Below the pieces are notes generated by a model that did no database searches, was not told where the DNA came from, and saw nothing but the letters and a program-made list of their open reading frames with translations. 60,554 bases of DNA from Burkholderiales bacterium. GTDB lineage: Bacteria; Pseudomonadota; Gammaproteobacteria; Burkholderiales; Burkholderiaceae_C. Numbering within the stretch: the first letter of the stretch is position 1; each line of letters begins with the position of its first letter. This document shows, piece by piece, positions 8,580-17,645 of the stretch. Made by a program: the position numbers and the translations under genes. The stretch spans positions 1 through 60,554 of the forward strand of contig JANYCG010000217.1 in NCBI GenBank assembly GCA_025360385.1, read 5' to 3'.

Positions 8580-9472
8580 GTGCGCCAGGCAGCCGGTACA
8601 TGGGCACTGCTGAGCCTGCTGCTGCAGCAAAAGAGGCAAACGCTTTCTGGCACCGCTGTTTGAAGCACCGCAGTTTCACCATCGGCGCTGCGCTCACGCT
8701 TTTGTTGGTGGCCGCCGCCCTGCTGTCCCTGGTGTGGACACCCTGGTCGCCTTATGAAATCGACATGGCGCTCAAGCTCAAGCCGCCCACGGCTAGCCAC
8801 TGGCTAGGCACCGATCCGTTTGGCCGCGACGTATCGTCGCTGCTGCTGGTGGGCGCGCGTAATTCAATTCTGGTGGGTGCCATCGCCGTCAGCATTGGCC
8901 TGGTCGTCGGGGGTGGCCTGGGCTTGCTTGCGGCCGCCCGGCGGGGCTGGGTCGAGGAATTGATCATGCGCCTGGCAGACTTCACCTTCGCGTTTCCGGC
9001 GATCCTATCGGCCATCATGATGACGGCCGTGTTTGGCGCAGGCATTGTCAACTCCATCATCGCCATCGGCATCTTCAACATCCCGAATTTCGCCCGCATC
9101 ACGCGGGCCAGCGCCAATGCGGTGTGGGCACGCGAGTTCGTGCTGGCGGCCCGGGCCTGCGGCAAAGGGCCTTGGGCCATCACGTTCGAGCACATCCTAC
9201 CCAATATTTCATCGGTATTGATCGTTCAAATCACCATCCGTTTTGCCATTGCCATTCTGGCCGAGGCCGCGTTGTCTTACCTGGGCCTGGGCACCCAGCC
9301 GCCGCAACCATCCTGGGGGCGAATGCTCGCTGAAGCGCAGACATTGTTGTTTCAGGCGCCCTTGCTTGCGGTGTTTCCAGGTCTTGCAATTGTGCTGGCC
9401 GTGCTGGGCCTAAATTTGCTGGGTGATGGCCTACGCGACCTGATGGACCCACGCCTGGTCCGCCAACGCTGA
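8576..9472 (+). CDS. Peptide/nickel-type ABC transporter permease (DppC-like)
   Basis: Second permease, 298 residues. A cytoplasmic N-terminus precedes the first helix (ALTLLLVAAALLSLVW), then comes the DppC-family periplasmic motif HWLGTDPFGRDV. The EAA-type loop EFVLAARACGKGPWAITFEHILPN is present, and the C-terminus NLLGDGLRDLMDPRL is typical. The start overlaps the DppB-like stop (ATGA). The 37-nt gap to the ATPase gene contains a short GTCCAC direct repeat (three units near 9473-9490). Confidence 0.93.
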   Translation: MSAPGSRYMGTAEPAAAAKEANAFWHRCLKHRSFTIGAALTLLLVAAALLSLVWTPWSPYEIDMALKLKPPTASHWLGTDPFGRDVSSLLLVGARNSILVGAIAVSIGLVVGGGLGLLAAARRGWVEELIMRLADFTFAFPAILSAIMMTAVFGAGIVNSIIAIGIFNIPNFARITRASANAVWAREFVLAARACGKGPWAITFEHILPNISSVLIVQITIRFAIAILAEAALSYLGLGTQPPQPSWGRMLAEAQTLLFQAPLLAVFPGLAIVLAVLGLNLLGDGLRDLMDPRLVRQR

Positions 9473-9509
9473 CGTCCACGTCCACGTCCACCATGCCGCC
9501 GACTGAAAC

Positions 9510-10505
9510 ATGCCTATTCTTGACGTCAACCAACTGAGCGTGCAATTGCAAACCTCCCGCGGGCCGGCGCTGGCTGTGCGTGACCTGAGCTTTACTCTCG
9601 AAAAAGGAGCTACTTTGGGCCTGGTTGGAGAATCCGGTTGTGGCAAATCCATCACCGCGCTGGCGGTTCTGGGGTTGTTGCCTGAGAACGCAGTGGTCAG
9701 CGGCAGCATCCGTCTGGACGGCGTTGAACTGGTCGGGCTGGGCGAAGACGCCCTGTGCCGTTTGCGCGGCAGCCGCATCGGCATGATTTTCCAGGAGCCC
9801 ATGACCGCCTTAAACCCGGTGCACAGCATAGGCCGCCAGGTGGCCGAGCCGCTTCGCCTGCACCGGGACACATCGCCTGAAGACGCACGCAGGCAAGCCA
9901 TCGCCTTGCTGGACCGTGTCGGCATCCCCAATGCGGCGGGCCGGTTTGACGCCTACCCCCACCAGTTTTCTGGCGGGCAGCGCCAGCGCATCACCATCGC
10001 CATGGCGCTGGCCTGCAACCCCGACATCCTGATTGCCGACGAGCCGACCACGGCCCTCGATGTCACGGTTCAGGGCCAAGTCCTGCGCCTCATCAGCGAG
10101 CTGGTTCAGGAGCGCGGCATGGGCCTGATCCTGATCTCGCATGATCTGGGGGTGATCGCGCAAAACGTCTCGCGCATGATGGTGATGTATGGCGGGAGCG
10201 TGGTTGAAAGCGGTCCCACGAAAGCGGTGTTCACCCACCGCGCCCATCCCTACACCCGTGGCCTTTTTGGGGCGCGGCCGCAACTGGGTGCGGCGCGGGG
10301 CGCACGCCTGGTCACCATCCCGGGCAGCGTGCCTGAGCTGGTTGACTTGCCGCCGGGTTGCCGCTTTGAAGGCCGTTGTCACTACGCGGTGGCGCAATGC
10401 GCAAACCAAGCACCCGCGCCAACACAGCTAAGTAGCGGACATTGCGCCAGCTGTTTCCAACTCGCCCAGATTGCGCTTGAAGCGACACCCAAGGCGCCTG
10501 CATGA
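9510..10505 (+). CDS. Peptide-type ABC transporter ATP-binding protein (DppD-like)
   Basis: A 331-residue cytoplasmic ATPase. Walker A is GESGCGKS near residue 43, the signature is FSGGQRQR near residue 155, and Walker B is [13 protein letters not shown]. The C-terminal oligopeptide/dipeptide domain with the [10 protein letters not shown] motif and further cysteines is present. It overlaps the DppF-like gene by 4 nt (ATGA). With the DppF-like partner it would form the ATPase heterodimer. Confidence 0.94.
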   Translation: MPILDVNQLSVQLQTSRGPALAVRDLSFTLEKGATLGLVGESGCGKSITALAVLGLLPENAVVSGSIRLDGVELVGLGEDALCRLRGSRIGMIFQEPMTALNPVHSIGRQVAEPLRLHRDTSPEDARRQAIALLDRVGIPNAAGRFDAYPHQFSGGQRQRITIAMALACNPDILIADEPTTALDVTVQGQVLRLISELVQERGMGLILISHDLGVIAQNVSRMMVMYGGSVVESGPTKAVFTHRAHPYTRGLFGARPQLGAARGARLVTIPGSVPELVDLPPGCRFEGRCHYAVAQCANQAPAPTQLSSGHCASCFQLAQIALEATPKAPA

Positions 10506-11311
10506 CGATGCCGCTGCTGCAAATTGAAGCGGTCACACGCCACTACGCCCTGCCGCGCGAGCATCTGTGGCGCGCTGCGCCCTCGGTGCAGGCCGTGTCT
10601 GGCATCAGCCTGACAGTTCATGCAGGCAAGAGCTTGGGCCTGGTCGGTGAATCCGGCTCGGGCAAGTCGACTTTGGCGCGCCTCGCCATTGGGCTGGAGA
10701 AGCCGGACCAGGGCCGCGTCTGCATCCTCGGGCAAGACCTGGCGCTGCTCAAGCCAGCGGCCCTGCGGCGCGCGCGGCGCGATTTCCAGATGGTGTTTCA
10801 AGACCCCTACGGCTCGCTTGACCCACGCCAAAAAATCGCCACGATCGTGGCCGAGCCGCTGGCCGCTTTGGGCGCCATCAGTGCGGCCCAATTGCGCTCA
10901 CAGGCACACGAGGTGTTGCTGTCGGTGGGCTTACGCCAAACCGACCTGGACAAATACCCGCATGAATTCTCGGGTGGCCAGCGCCAGCGCATCGCCATTG
11001 CCCGGGCGCTGATCACCCGTCCGAAACTGATCGTCGCCGATGAACCTGTCAGCGCCCTGGACGTCTCAGTGCAGGCCCAAGTGCTCAACCTGATGCAAGA
11101 CCTGCAACAGCAGTTTGGCGTGACCTATCTGCTGATCAGCCACGACCTGGCTGTGGTCAACCATTTGTGTGATGACGTGGCCGTGATGTTTCAAGGCAAG
11201 GTGGTTGAACAGGGCTCGCCTGAGGAACTGTTCAACCACGCCCAGCACCCTTACACGCAGACCTTGCTTGCGGCTGTGCCACGGCTCGATGCACTCGCAG
11301 GCGCACTTTGA
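10502..11311 (+). CDS. Peptide-type ABC transporter ATP-binding protein (DppF-like)
   Basis: A 269-residue ATPase. Walker A is GESGSGKST near residue 46, the signature is FSGGQRQR and Walker B is KLIVADEPVSALD. At 269 residues it stops just after the ABC core (TLLAAVPRLDALAGAL) and lacks the C-terminal oligopeptide domain of full DppF/OppF proteins. That is common in some subfamilies. The binding-protein gene follows after 54 nt. Confidence 0.93.
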   Translation: MTMPLLQIEAVTRHYALPREHLWRAAPSVQAVSGISLTVHAGKSLGLVGESGSGKSTLARLAIGLEKPDQGRVCILGQDLALLKPAALRRARRDFQMVFQDPYGSLDPRQKIATIVAEPLAALGAISAAQLRSQAHEVLLSVGLRQTDLDKYPHEFSGGQRQRIAIARALITRPKLIVADEPVSALDVSVQAQVLNLMQDLQQQFGVTYLLISHDLAVVNHLCDDVAVMFQGKVVEQGSPEELFNHAQHPYTQTLLAAVPRLDALAGAL

Positions 11312-11365
11312 ACACTTGCCTGGTTAGTGCTATCGTCTGATCTCTTTCTCCAACAGGAACCCGCC

Positions 11366-12862
11366 ATGCTGAAACGCCGAAACGTATTGACCACCTCCGC
11401 CGCCAGCGCAGTCCTGGCGTCTTTGCCCCTGACCGCGCTGGCGCAAGGCAAAAAAGACAGCCTCGTGATCGGCATGACGCTGGAGCCCACGCCGGGGCTT
11501 GATCCCACTGGGGGCGCTGCGTCGTCCATTGCCGAGATCACGCATTACAACGTGTTTGAAACCCTGACCAAAATCAACAGCGACGGCACAGTGTCACCCT
11601 TGCTGGCGGAAAAATGGGAAATCTCACCCGACCTCAAAACCTATACCTTCACACTGAGAAAAGGTGTCAAGTTTCAAAACGGCGAAGCCTTCAACGCCCA
11701 AAGCGCAAAGTACTCGTTTGAGCGGGCTGCCGGTGAAAAAAGCACCAACAAGGACAAACGCACTTTTGCCAGCATGGAAAGCGTCGCCGCCATCGACGAC
11801 CAGACCCTGGTTGTCATCAACAAGGAGCTTGACCCGGACTTCTTGTTCCTGATGGGGCAGGCCACCGCCATCATGGTGGAGCCCAAAAGCGTTGACACCA
11901 ATGCCACCAAACCCGTCGGCACTGGCCCCTACAAACTTGACGTGTGGAACAAGGGTTCGTCGGTCAGCCTGGTCAAATGGGACGGCTACCGCAACGCGGC
12001 GCAGGTCAAGCTGAAAAAAGTCACTTTCCGCTTCATCAGCGACCCGGCCGCCCAGGTGGCAGCCCTGCTGGCCGGTGACATCGATGCCTTCCCGCGCGTC
12101 ACGCCACGCAGTGTGGCGCAGTTCAAAAACAATGCCAAGTTCCAGGTGCTGGTCAGTGGCTCCCGCGCCAAAACCATTTTGGCGATGAACAACAAAAAGG
12201 CCCCGCTCAATGACGTGCGGGTACGCCGCGCCATCGCCGCCGCAATTGACCGCAAGGCCGTGATTGAGGGCGCAGGTGATGGTTATGGAGCCCCCATCGG
12301 TAGCCACTATGTGCCCGGCGGCTTCGGCTTTGTGGACACCACGGGCATCAACCCCTTCAACGTTGAAAAAGCCAAGGCCCTGCTGGCGGAAGCGGGCATC
12401 AAAACGCCGCTGGAACTTTCGCTCAAACTGCCGCCGCCGCCCTATGCACGCCAGGGCGGCGAGGTGATTGCGGCGCAACTGGCCAAGGTTGGCATCATCG
12501 CCAAAATTGAGAACGTCGAATGGGCGCAGTGGCTCAGTGGCACTTACACCAACAAAAATTACGACCTGACCATCATCTCGCACGTGGAGCCCTTCGATTT
12601 GGGCAACTTCGCCAAGAAAGACTACTACTGGGGTTACGACTCACCCGCGTTCAATACGCTGTTCGACCAGATCAAAAACAGCCCGCGCCCAGCCGACCGC
12701 GCCAAACTGCTGGGCGACGCACAGCGCATGCTGGCCAATGAAGCGGTGCACGGCTTTTTGTACCAGCCGCAGTGGATTTCACTGGCCAACAAAAACCTCA
12801 AGGGCCTGTGGAAAGACATGCCGATTTTTGTCAACGATTTAGCCGCTTTGTCTTGGGGCTGA
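11366..12862 (+). CDS. ABC transporter periplasmic substrate-binding protein (SBP family 5)
   Basis: A 498-residue exported binding protein of the DppA/OppA type. The signal peptide is MLKRRNVLTTSAASAVLASL...ALAQ; the RR at residues 4-5 weakly resembles a Tat motif. Family 5 motifs are SPLLAEKWEISPDLKTYTF and FTLRKGVKFQNGEAF. ATG 11366 is chosen because AGGA lies upstream and the signal peptide starts there. The stop overlaps the amidase start (TGATG). Ligand is unknown; peptides, amides or glutathione-like molecules are plausible. Confidence 0.93.
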   Translation: MLKRRNVLTTSAASAVLASLPLTALAQGKKDSLVIGMTLEPTPGLDPTGGAASSIAEITHYNVFETLTKINSDGTVSPLLAEKWEISPDLKTYTFTLRKGVKFQNGEAFNAQSAKYSFERAAGEKSTNKDKRTFASMESVAAIDDQTLVVINKELDPDFLFLMGQATAIMVEPKSVDTNATKPVGTGPYKLDVWNKGSSVSLVKWDGYRNAAQVKLKKVTFRFISDPAAQVAALLAGDIDAFPRVTPRSVAQFKNNAKFQVLVSGSRAKTILAMNNKKAPLNDVRVRRAIAAAIDRKAVIEGAGDGYGAPIGSHYVPGGFGFVDTTGINPFNVEKAKALLAEAGIKTPLELSLKLPPPPYARQGGEVIAAQLAKVGIIAKIENVEWAQWLSGTYTNKNYDLTIISHVEPFDLGNFAKKDYYWGYDSPAFNTLFDQIKNSPRPADRAKLLGDAQRMLANEAVHGFLYQPQWISLANKNLKGLWKDMPIFVNDLAALSWG

Positions 12863-14274
12863 TGGGAATAAAAATGGCCTTGCATGACCTCGGCGCTCCT
12901 GAATTGCTGCGGGCCTACCGAACCCGCGAGCTGTCGCCGGTCGAAGTCACCCAGGCGGTTCTGCGCCACATCGACCTGTGGGAGCCGCATATCCACGCAA
13001 GCTATCTGCTGCGCCCAGAGCTGGCGCTGGCGCAGGCCAGAGCCTCTGAGGCGCGCTGGCTCAAAGGCCAGCCTTGCTCCCTGCTGGACGGAGTTCCCGT
13101 CACCATCAAGGACAACATCAGCACGCTGGGAGACCCCACACCCGTGGGCACGGCGGCATCCGCACTGACACCTGCCGCAGCGGACGCGCCACCTGCCGCG
13201 CGCATGCGTGAAGCCGGTGCCGTGATGGTCTGCAAAACGACGATGCCCGATTTCGGCATGTTGTCCAGCGGCCTGTCGACCTTTCACGCGCTGGCCCGCA
13301 ACCCCTGGGATTTGTGCAAAACCCCGGGCGGCTCCAGCGCCGGGGCTGGCGCGGCGGCGGCTGCGGGGTACGGGCCCTTGCACATCGGCACGGACATAGG
13401 CGGCTCGGTGCGTCTGCCCGCAAGCTGGTGCGGCATTTTTGGCCTCAAGCCCAGCCTGGGCCGCATCCCCATCGACCCGCCCTACACAGGGCGCGCAGCA
13501 GGCCCCATGACCCGCACCGTGGCCGATGCCGCGTTGATGATGCAGGTACTGTCGCTGCCCGATGCACGCGACAGCATGAGCCTGCCCTACCAGGCCATCC
13601 CCTGGACCCATGCAGACCATGGCGTCGAATTTTTGCGTGGCAAACGCATCGGCCTGCTGCTGAATGCCGGGTGTGGTCTTGCGGTTGAACCCGAGGTGAA
13701 AACGGCCATTGAGGCCGCTGCAAAATTGTTCGAGCAGGCCGGGGCCATTGTTGAGCCGATGCCGCCCTTTTTCACCCCCGCCATGCTCGACGGGATGGAC
13801 CATGCCTGGCGGATGCGCGCCTTGACTGACCTGGCCGCACTGGCACCTGCCGTGCGGGCCAAAGTCCTGCCCTACATCGCCCAGTGGGCCGAAAGTGCCC
13901 AAGTCATGACGGGGCCACAAACCTTTGCCGCCAGCAGCCAGTTCCACGCCACACGGGTCGCCACCGTGCGGGCGTGCAGCAGTTATGATTTTGTGATCTC
14001 GCCCACGTCGGCCATCCCTGCTTTTGCGGCTGAGCTGCCGACGCCCACCGACAACCCGCTCAAAGGCATGGAGCACATTGCGTTTACGGTGCCCCACAAC
14101 ATGTCGGAGCAGCCCGCCGCCAGCATCAACTGCGGCTACACCACCAGCGGCCTGCCCATTGGTTTGCAGATCGCAGGCCAGCGTTTTGATGACCTGGGCG
14201 TGTTACAGGTGTCGCGGGCGTTTGAGCTGTTGCGCCCGCCGCAACGGCCCTGGCCGCAGCTTCCCGTGAATTGA
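12862..14274 (+). CDS. Amidase signature (AS) family hydrolase
   Basis: About 470 residues. The Ser-cisSer-Lys triad is readable: Lys in VTIKDNIS (near residue 80), the glycine/serine-rich stretch PGGSSAGAGAAAAAGY (cis-Ser), and GTDIGGSVRLPAS (nucleophile Ser). The AS family includes general amidases, GatA and allophanate hydrolases. The location directly after a complete peptide-type importer suggests hydrolysis of an imported amide. The start is either ATG 12862 (overlapping the upstream stop) or ATG 12874. Confidence 0.9.
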   Translation: MGIKMALHDLGAPELLRAYRTRELSPVEVTQAVLRHIDLWEPHIHASYLLRPELALAQARASEARWLKGQPCSLLDGVPVTIKDNISTLGDPTPVGTAASALTPAAADAPPAARMREAGAVMVCKTTMPDFGMLSSGLSTFHALARNPWDLCKTPGGSSAGAGAAAAAGYGPLHIGTDIGGSVRLPASWCGIFGLKPSLGRIPIDPPYTGRAAGPMTRTVADAALMMQVLSLPDARDSMSLPYQAIPWTHADHGVEFLRGKRIGLLLNAGCGLAVEPEVKTAIEAAAKLFEQAGAIVEPMPPFFTPAMLDGMDHAWRMRALTDLAALAPAVRAKVLPYIAQWAESAQVMTGPQTFAASSQFHATRVATVRACSSYDFVISPTSAIPAFAAELPTPTDNPLKGMEHIAFTVPHNMSEQPAASINCGYTTSGLPIGLQIAGQRFDDLGVLQVSRAFELLRPPQRPWPQLPVN

Positions 14275-14290
14275 CGCGGGGCACCCGGCC

Positions 14291-15532
14291 GTGTTGACCG
14301 ACAGCCTTGGCAATGCCGTCACCCTGCGCGATGCTGCTGCGCTGCCAGCGGTCAACGACTTTGTCGAAGGCATCGTCAGTTGCGAAGCGCGCGTGGCGAA
14401 CATTCTCAAGCTGGCCGATACCGATGCCAGCCCCATCGTGCAGGCCTATTGCGCGGCCTTGCACATGTTTGCCGAATCGCGCAGCGCCCCCGCCAACGCC
14501 AAAGCGTATTCAGACCGCGCCAGTCAGGCCGCCAATTCAGGCGACACAACGCCCCGCGAACGGCGCTTCATTGCCAGCATCGCGGCCTGGGTGGCCGGTG
14601 ACACGGCTCGGGCCATTGCCTTGCATGAGGAGCAGGCCCTGGCCTTCCCGCGCGACCTGGCCTCGCTCAAACTCGGGCAATACCACCTGTTCAACCGTGG
14701 CGATTCACCCGGCCTGTTGCGCCTCGCGCTGACCGCCATGCCCGGTGCCGGCGATGTGGCGTATCTGCACGGCATGGCGGCATTTGGTTTTGAACAATGC
14801 CACCAGCTTGACACGGCAGAACAATCAGCCCGCCAAGCCATGCGCCTGTGCCGCCATGCCGATGCCAGCCTAGACCAAAAAGAACCCTGGGCCCACCATG
14901 CGCTGGCCCACGTCATGCTGACGCAGGGGCGCATGCAGGAGGGCCACGGCTTCATGGCCGCCGTAAGCCCCACCTGGACCGGGCTGAACTCCTTCATGTT
15001 CACCCACAACTGGTGGCACCAGGCGCTGTTTGCCATTGAGCTGCGTGAGTTTGATGAGGCCCTGGGTGTGTACGACGGGCGGGTGTGGGGCGTGGTCAAA
15101 ACTTATTCGCAAGACCAGGTGAATGCCATTTCACTGCTGTCGCGGCTGGAACTGAGGGGGGTTGATGTGGGTGGCCGCTGGCAAGACGTCGCCAGCCATG
15201 TCGCCACCCGCCTTGACGACCAGGTGCTGCCGTTTCTGGATTTGCATTACCTCTATGCCCTGGCCCGGGCTGGGCGCAGCGAGGCAGACCGCCTGCTGCA
15301 AAACATCACCCGACACGCACGCGCCACCCAGGCCAGCCAGCCCTGCTGGCAACAAGTCGCCCTGCCCGCCGCAACCGGCTTGCTGGCCCATGCCAGGGGT
15401 CAATTCAAGCGGTGTGCCGACGCGTTGGGCGCTGCCCTGCCGCAGCTTGAAGCCATCGGCGGCAGCCACGCACAGCGCGACTGGTTTGTGCAATTGCAAG
15501 CAGACGCCGTGTTGCGCCAGCGCCAGTCATAG
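14291..15532 (+). CDS. TTC38-like tetratricopeptide protein
   Basis: A 413-residue protein resembling the TTC38 family. It carries HGMAAFGFEQCHQLDTAEQS, then WAHHALAHVMLTQGRMQEG and HNWWHQALFAIELREFDEAL, the conserved His/Trp-rich TPR signature. No signal peptide is visible, so it is cytoplasmic. The GTG at 14291 is the only reasonable upstream start and lies 16 nt after the amidase stop. Biochemical role is unknown; bacterial homologues often sit beside amidases or hydrolases. Confidence 0.8.
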   Translation: MLTDSLGNAVTLRDAAALPAVNDFVEGIVSCEARVANILKLADTDASPIVQAYCAALHMFAESRSAPANAKAYSDRASQAANSGDTTPRERRFIASIAAWVAGDTARAIALHEEQALAFPRDLASLKLGQYHLFNRGDSPGLLRLALTAMPGAGDVAYLHGMAAFGFEQCHQLDTAEQSARQAMRLCRHADASLDQKEPWAHHALAHVMLTQGRMQEGHGFMAAVSPTWTGLNSFMFTHNWWHQALFAIELREFDEALGVYDGRVWGVVKTYSQDQVNAISLLSRLELRGVDVGGRWQDVASHVATRLDDQVLPFLDLHYLYALARAGRSEADRLLQNITRHARATQASQPCWQQVALPAATGLLAHARGQFKRCADALGAALPQLEAIGGSHAQRDWFVQLQADAVLRQRQS

Positions 15533-15540
15533 GCACCGCC

Positions 15541-16251
15541 ATGCCCCAGCTCATCCTGCTGCCGGGCCTGGCGTCCAACACCGTGATGTGGCGGCATCAA
15601 CTGGCCGCCCTGCCTTCCCACCTGAACACAGCCGTCACGGACGTCCATGGCCGATTTCAAAGCGTCCAGGCCATGGCCCAGGCACTGCTGGACGAGCACC
15701 CGGGCGACCTGATCCTGTGCGGGGCCTCCATGGGCGGCTTCCTGGCAATGGAGGTGGTGCGTCAGGCCCCCAAACGCATCAAGGGCCTGGCGCTGCTGGG
15801 CACCAATGCGCGGCCCGAAACCGACGACATGCGCCAACTGCGTGAAGGCGCTATCCGCTTTTTTGAGCAGGACCGGGCGCTGGAGGTGTTGCGCTTCAAC
15901 TTGCCGATGGCGTTTCACCCCAGCCGTGCCGATGACTTGGCCCTGCTGCAAACCTACCTTGATTTTGTGATGGACGCCGGTGCACAGCAGTTGATTCAGC
16001 AAAACCGCGCCTTGATGGCCCGGCCAGATGCACGCCTGCACTTGGGTCAGGTGGCTTGCCCCACGCTGGTGATGGTGGGCGACGCAGACCAGCTGACCCC
16101 GCCCGACTGTTCGCGTGAGATTGCGGCCTTGATTGCGCAGGCGGAGCTGGTCGTCGTGGCGCAATGCGGCCACATGCTGACGATGGAACAACCCGCTGTG
16201 GTGACGCAGGCGCTGCTGGGCTGGCTAAACCGCCTCCAAAACCAGTTATAG
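15541..16251 (+). CDS. Alpha/beta hydrolase
   Basis: A 236-residue alpha/beta hydrolase fold protein. The nucleophile elbow is LCGASMGGF (Ser near residue 64). The acid is probably the Asp in VMVGDADQLTPP and the histidine is in QCGHMLTMEQP. It starts 8 nt after the TTC38-like gene and closes the ABC-amidase operon. Substrate unknown; an ester or amide is plausible. A dispersed repeat copy lies 14 nt downstream. Confidence 0.88.
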   Translation: MPQLILLPGLASNTVMWRHQLAALPSHLNTAVTDVHGRFQSVQAMAQALLDEHPGDLILCGASMGGFLAMEVVRQAPKRIKGLALLGTNARPETDDMRQLREGAIRFFEQDRALEVLRFNLPMAFHPSRADDLALLQTYLDFVMDAGAQQLIQQNRALMARPDARLHLGQVACPTLVMVGDADQLTPPDCSREIAALIAQAELVVVAQCGHMLTMEQPAVVTQALLGWLNRLQNQL

Positions 16252-16265
16252 AGACAAAACAGGCC

Positions 16266-16309
16266 AAAGTTCCCGTCAATGTTGCATAGTTAACTATATT
16301 TAATATAGC
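16266..16309 (-). repeat. Dispersed AT-rich repeat, copy 3
   Basis: Read on the minus strand it starts GCTATATTAAATATAGTTAA and reaches GGGAACTTTGGCC 35 nt after its start. It fills the convergent gap between the hydrolase and coaD. The frame used by the coding copies is open here and would read AILNIVNYATLTGTLA. Confidence 0.93.
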
Positions 16310-16315
16310 ATTCAA

Positions 16316-16819
16316 TTAGTCCTTGGGCAGACTTTTCACCTTGTCCAGCAAGCGCAGATGCACCAGCGGTGAGACAAACTTCTCCACCTCGCCGCCCAGC
16401 ATGGCAATCTCCCGCACGAAGGTGCTGCTGACAAATTGGTATTTGTCGCTGGGCGTCAAAAACACGGTTTCCACATCGGGCATCAGGCTACGGTTCATGC
16501 CGGCGAGCTGGAACTCATAGTCAAAATCCGTCACCGCACGCAAGCCCCGCACCACCGCCTTGGCGCCACGCGCAACGACAAAATCACGCAGCAGGCCGTT
16601 GTAGCTGTCAACCTCGATCTGGGGGTTGCCCTTGGCCACTTCCCGCACCATGGCCAGCCGCTCGTCCAACGAAAACAGCGCATTTTTTTTGTGGTGCCCC
16701 GCCGCGACCGCCACGATGACGCGGTCAAACAGCTGCAAGGCCCGCCGCACAATCTCTTCATGGCCGCGCGTGAGCGGGTCAAAAGTTCCGGGGTAAACCG
16801 CAATCACGTTGTTGGCCAT
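16316..16819 (-). CDS. coaD: Phosphopantetheine adenylyltransferase
   Basis: Fourth step of coenzyme A synthesis from pantothenate, transferring AMP from ATP to 4'-phosphopantetheine. The 167 residues match the family length. The nucleotidyltransferase motif YPGTFDPLTRGHEEI and the loop VRGLRAVTDFDYE are present. The second nucleotide motif is FVSSTFVREIAMLGG. The gene runs toward a dispersed repeat and the convergent hydrolase. The next gene upstream on the strand is rsmD, after 145 nt. Confidence 0.96.
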   Translation of the reverse strand: MANNVIAVYPGTFDPLTRGHEEIVRRALQLFDRVIVAVAAGHHKKNALFSLDERLAMVREVAKGNPQIEVDSYNGLLRDFVVARGAKAVVRGLRAVTDFDYEFQLAGMNRSLMPDVETVFLTPSDKYQFVSSTFVREIAMLGGEVEKFVSPLVHLRLLDKVKSLPKD

Positions 16820-16964
16820 GGTCTTTTGTCCTTTGGGTTTGTTGGGCGAGCCTGATGCGCCGCATTATGCAGCGCCGGGCACGAGCGCCCTGGCAAGGGA
16901 CGCGTGACCCGTTCCAGGCTTCAGCCGGACGGCGGAATTTCTGGTTTAGGCCATACAAGAGCCG

Positions 16965-17600
16965 TCACACCGGATTGGCAATCGGTGTGAGCAGGTGGGC
17001 GTGCACGGCCCCCGCTTTCAAATGCCGACGCACCGCCAAGCCGGACGCCTGCAATTTCTCATCCGTCCATTGAACCGGCGCTTCAAGGTAGACAAAGCCC
17101 TGTGCAGCCACTGCGCGGCCGGCCGCCTGCAAGCCCACATCGTACACAGTGGAATCAAATGGCGGGTCAAGGAACACGAGTTCCATGCTGGCGGCGTCCA
17201 ACTGTTTGAGCGCCGCTACACCGTCCCCCCGCAAGACCTGAACGGCATTGGCCTGCAATTGGATCTGTGTTCGCTTGAGCTGCGCCACCAAGGCGCTGTC
17301 GTGCTCCACCAGGCGCACCTCCTTCGCACCGCGTGATGCGGCCTCAAAACCCAGCACGCCCGTGCCGGCAAATGCGTCAATGCAGCGCCAGCCGGTCAGG
17401 TCTTGCCCCAGCCAGTTGAACAGCGTCTCGCGCACTCGGTCTGGCGTGGGCCGCAGCCCGGGCTTGTCGGCAACCTTGAGCTTGGTGCGTTTCCACTGCC
17501 CGCCAATGATGCGGATTTGGTGGGCCAGGGGGCTCGCAGAACGGGCTGGTTTTTCGGGACGGACAGGTTTGCGGGTCAGCTCAGTTTTGACTTGTTTCAT
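16965..17600 (-). CDS. rsmD: 16S rRNA (guanine966-N2)-methyltransferase RsmD
   Basis: SAM-dependent rRNA methyltransferase of about 211 residues. It has RIIGGQWKRTKLKV at the N-terminus, the SAM motif CIDAFAGTGVLGFEAASRGA, and the catalytic DPPF in VFLDPPFDS. ATG 17600 (MKQVKTEL) is preferred over an ATG 36 nt upstream, which would leave only 9 nt to the M16 gene. rsmD-coaD order is widespread. Confidence 0.93.
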   Translation of the reverse strand: MKQVKTELTRKPVRPEKPARSASPLAHQIRIIGGQWKRTKLKVADKPGLRPTPDRVRETLFNWLGQDLTGWRCIDAFAGTGVLGFEAASRGAKEVRLVEHDSALVAQLKRTQIQLQANAVQVLRGDGVAALKQLDAASMELVFLDPPFDSTVYDVGLQAAGRAVAAQGFVYLEAPVQWTDEKLQASGLAVRRHLKAGAVHAHLLTPIANPV

Positions 17601-17645
17601 CGGCAAAGCATATCGCACCGCCGGCACCAGCCGCAAACCCGTGGT

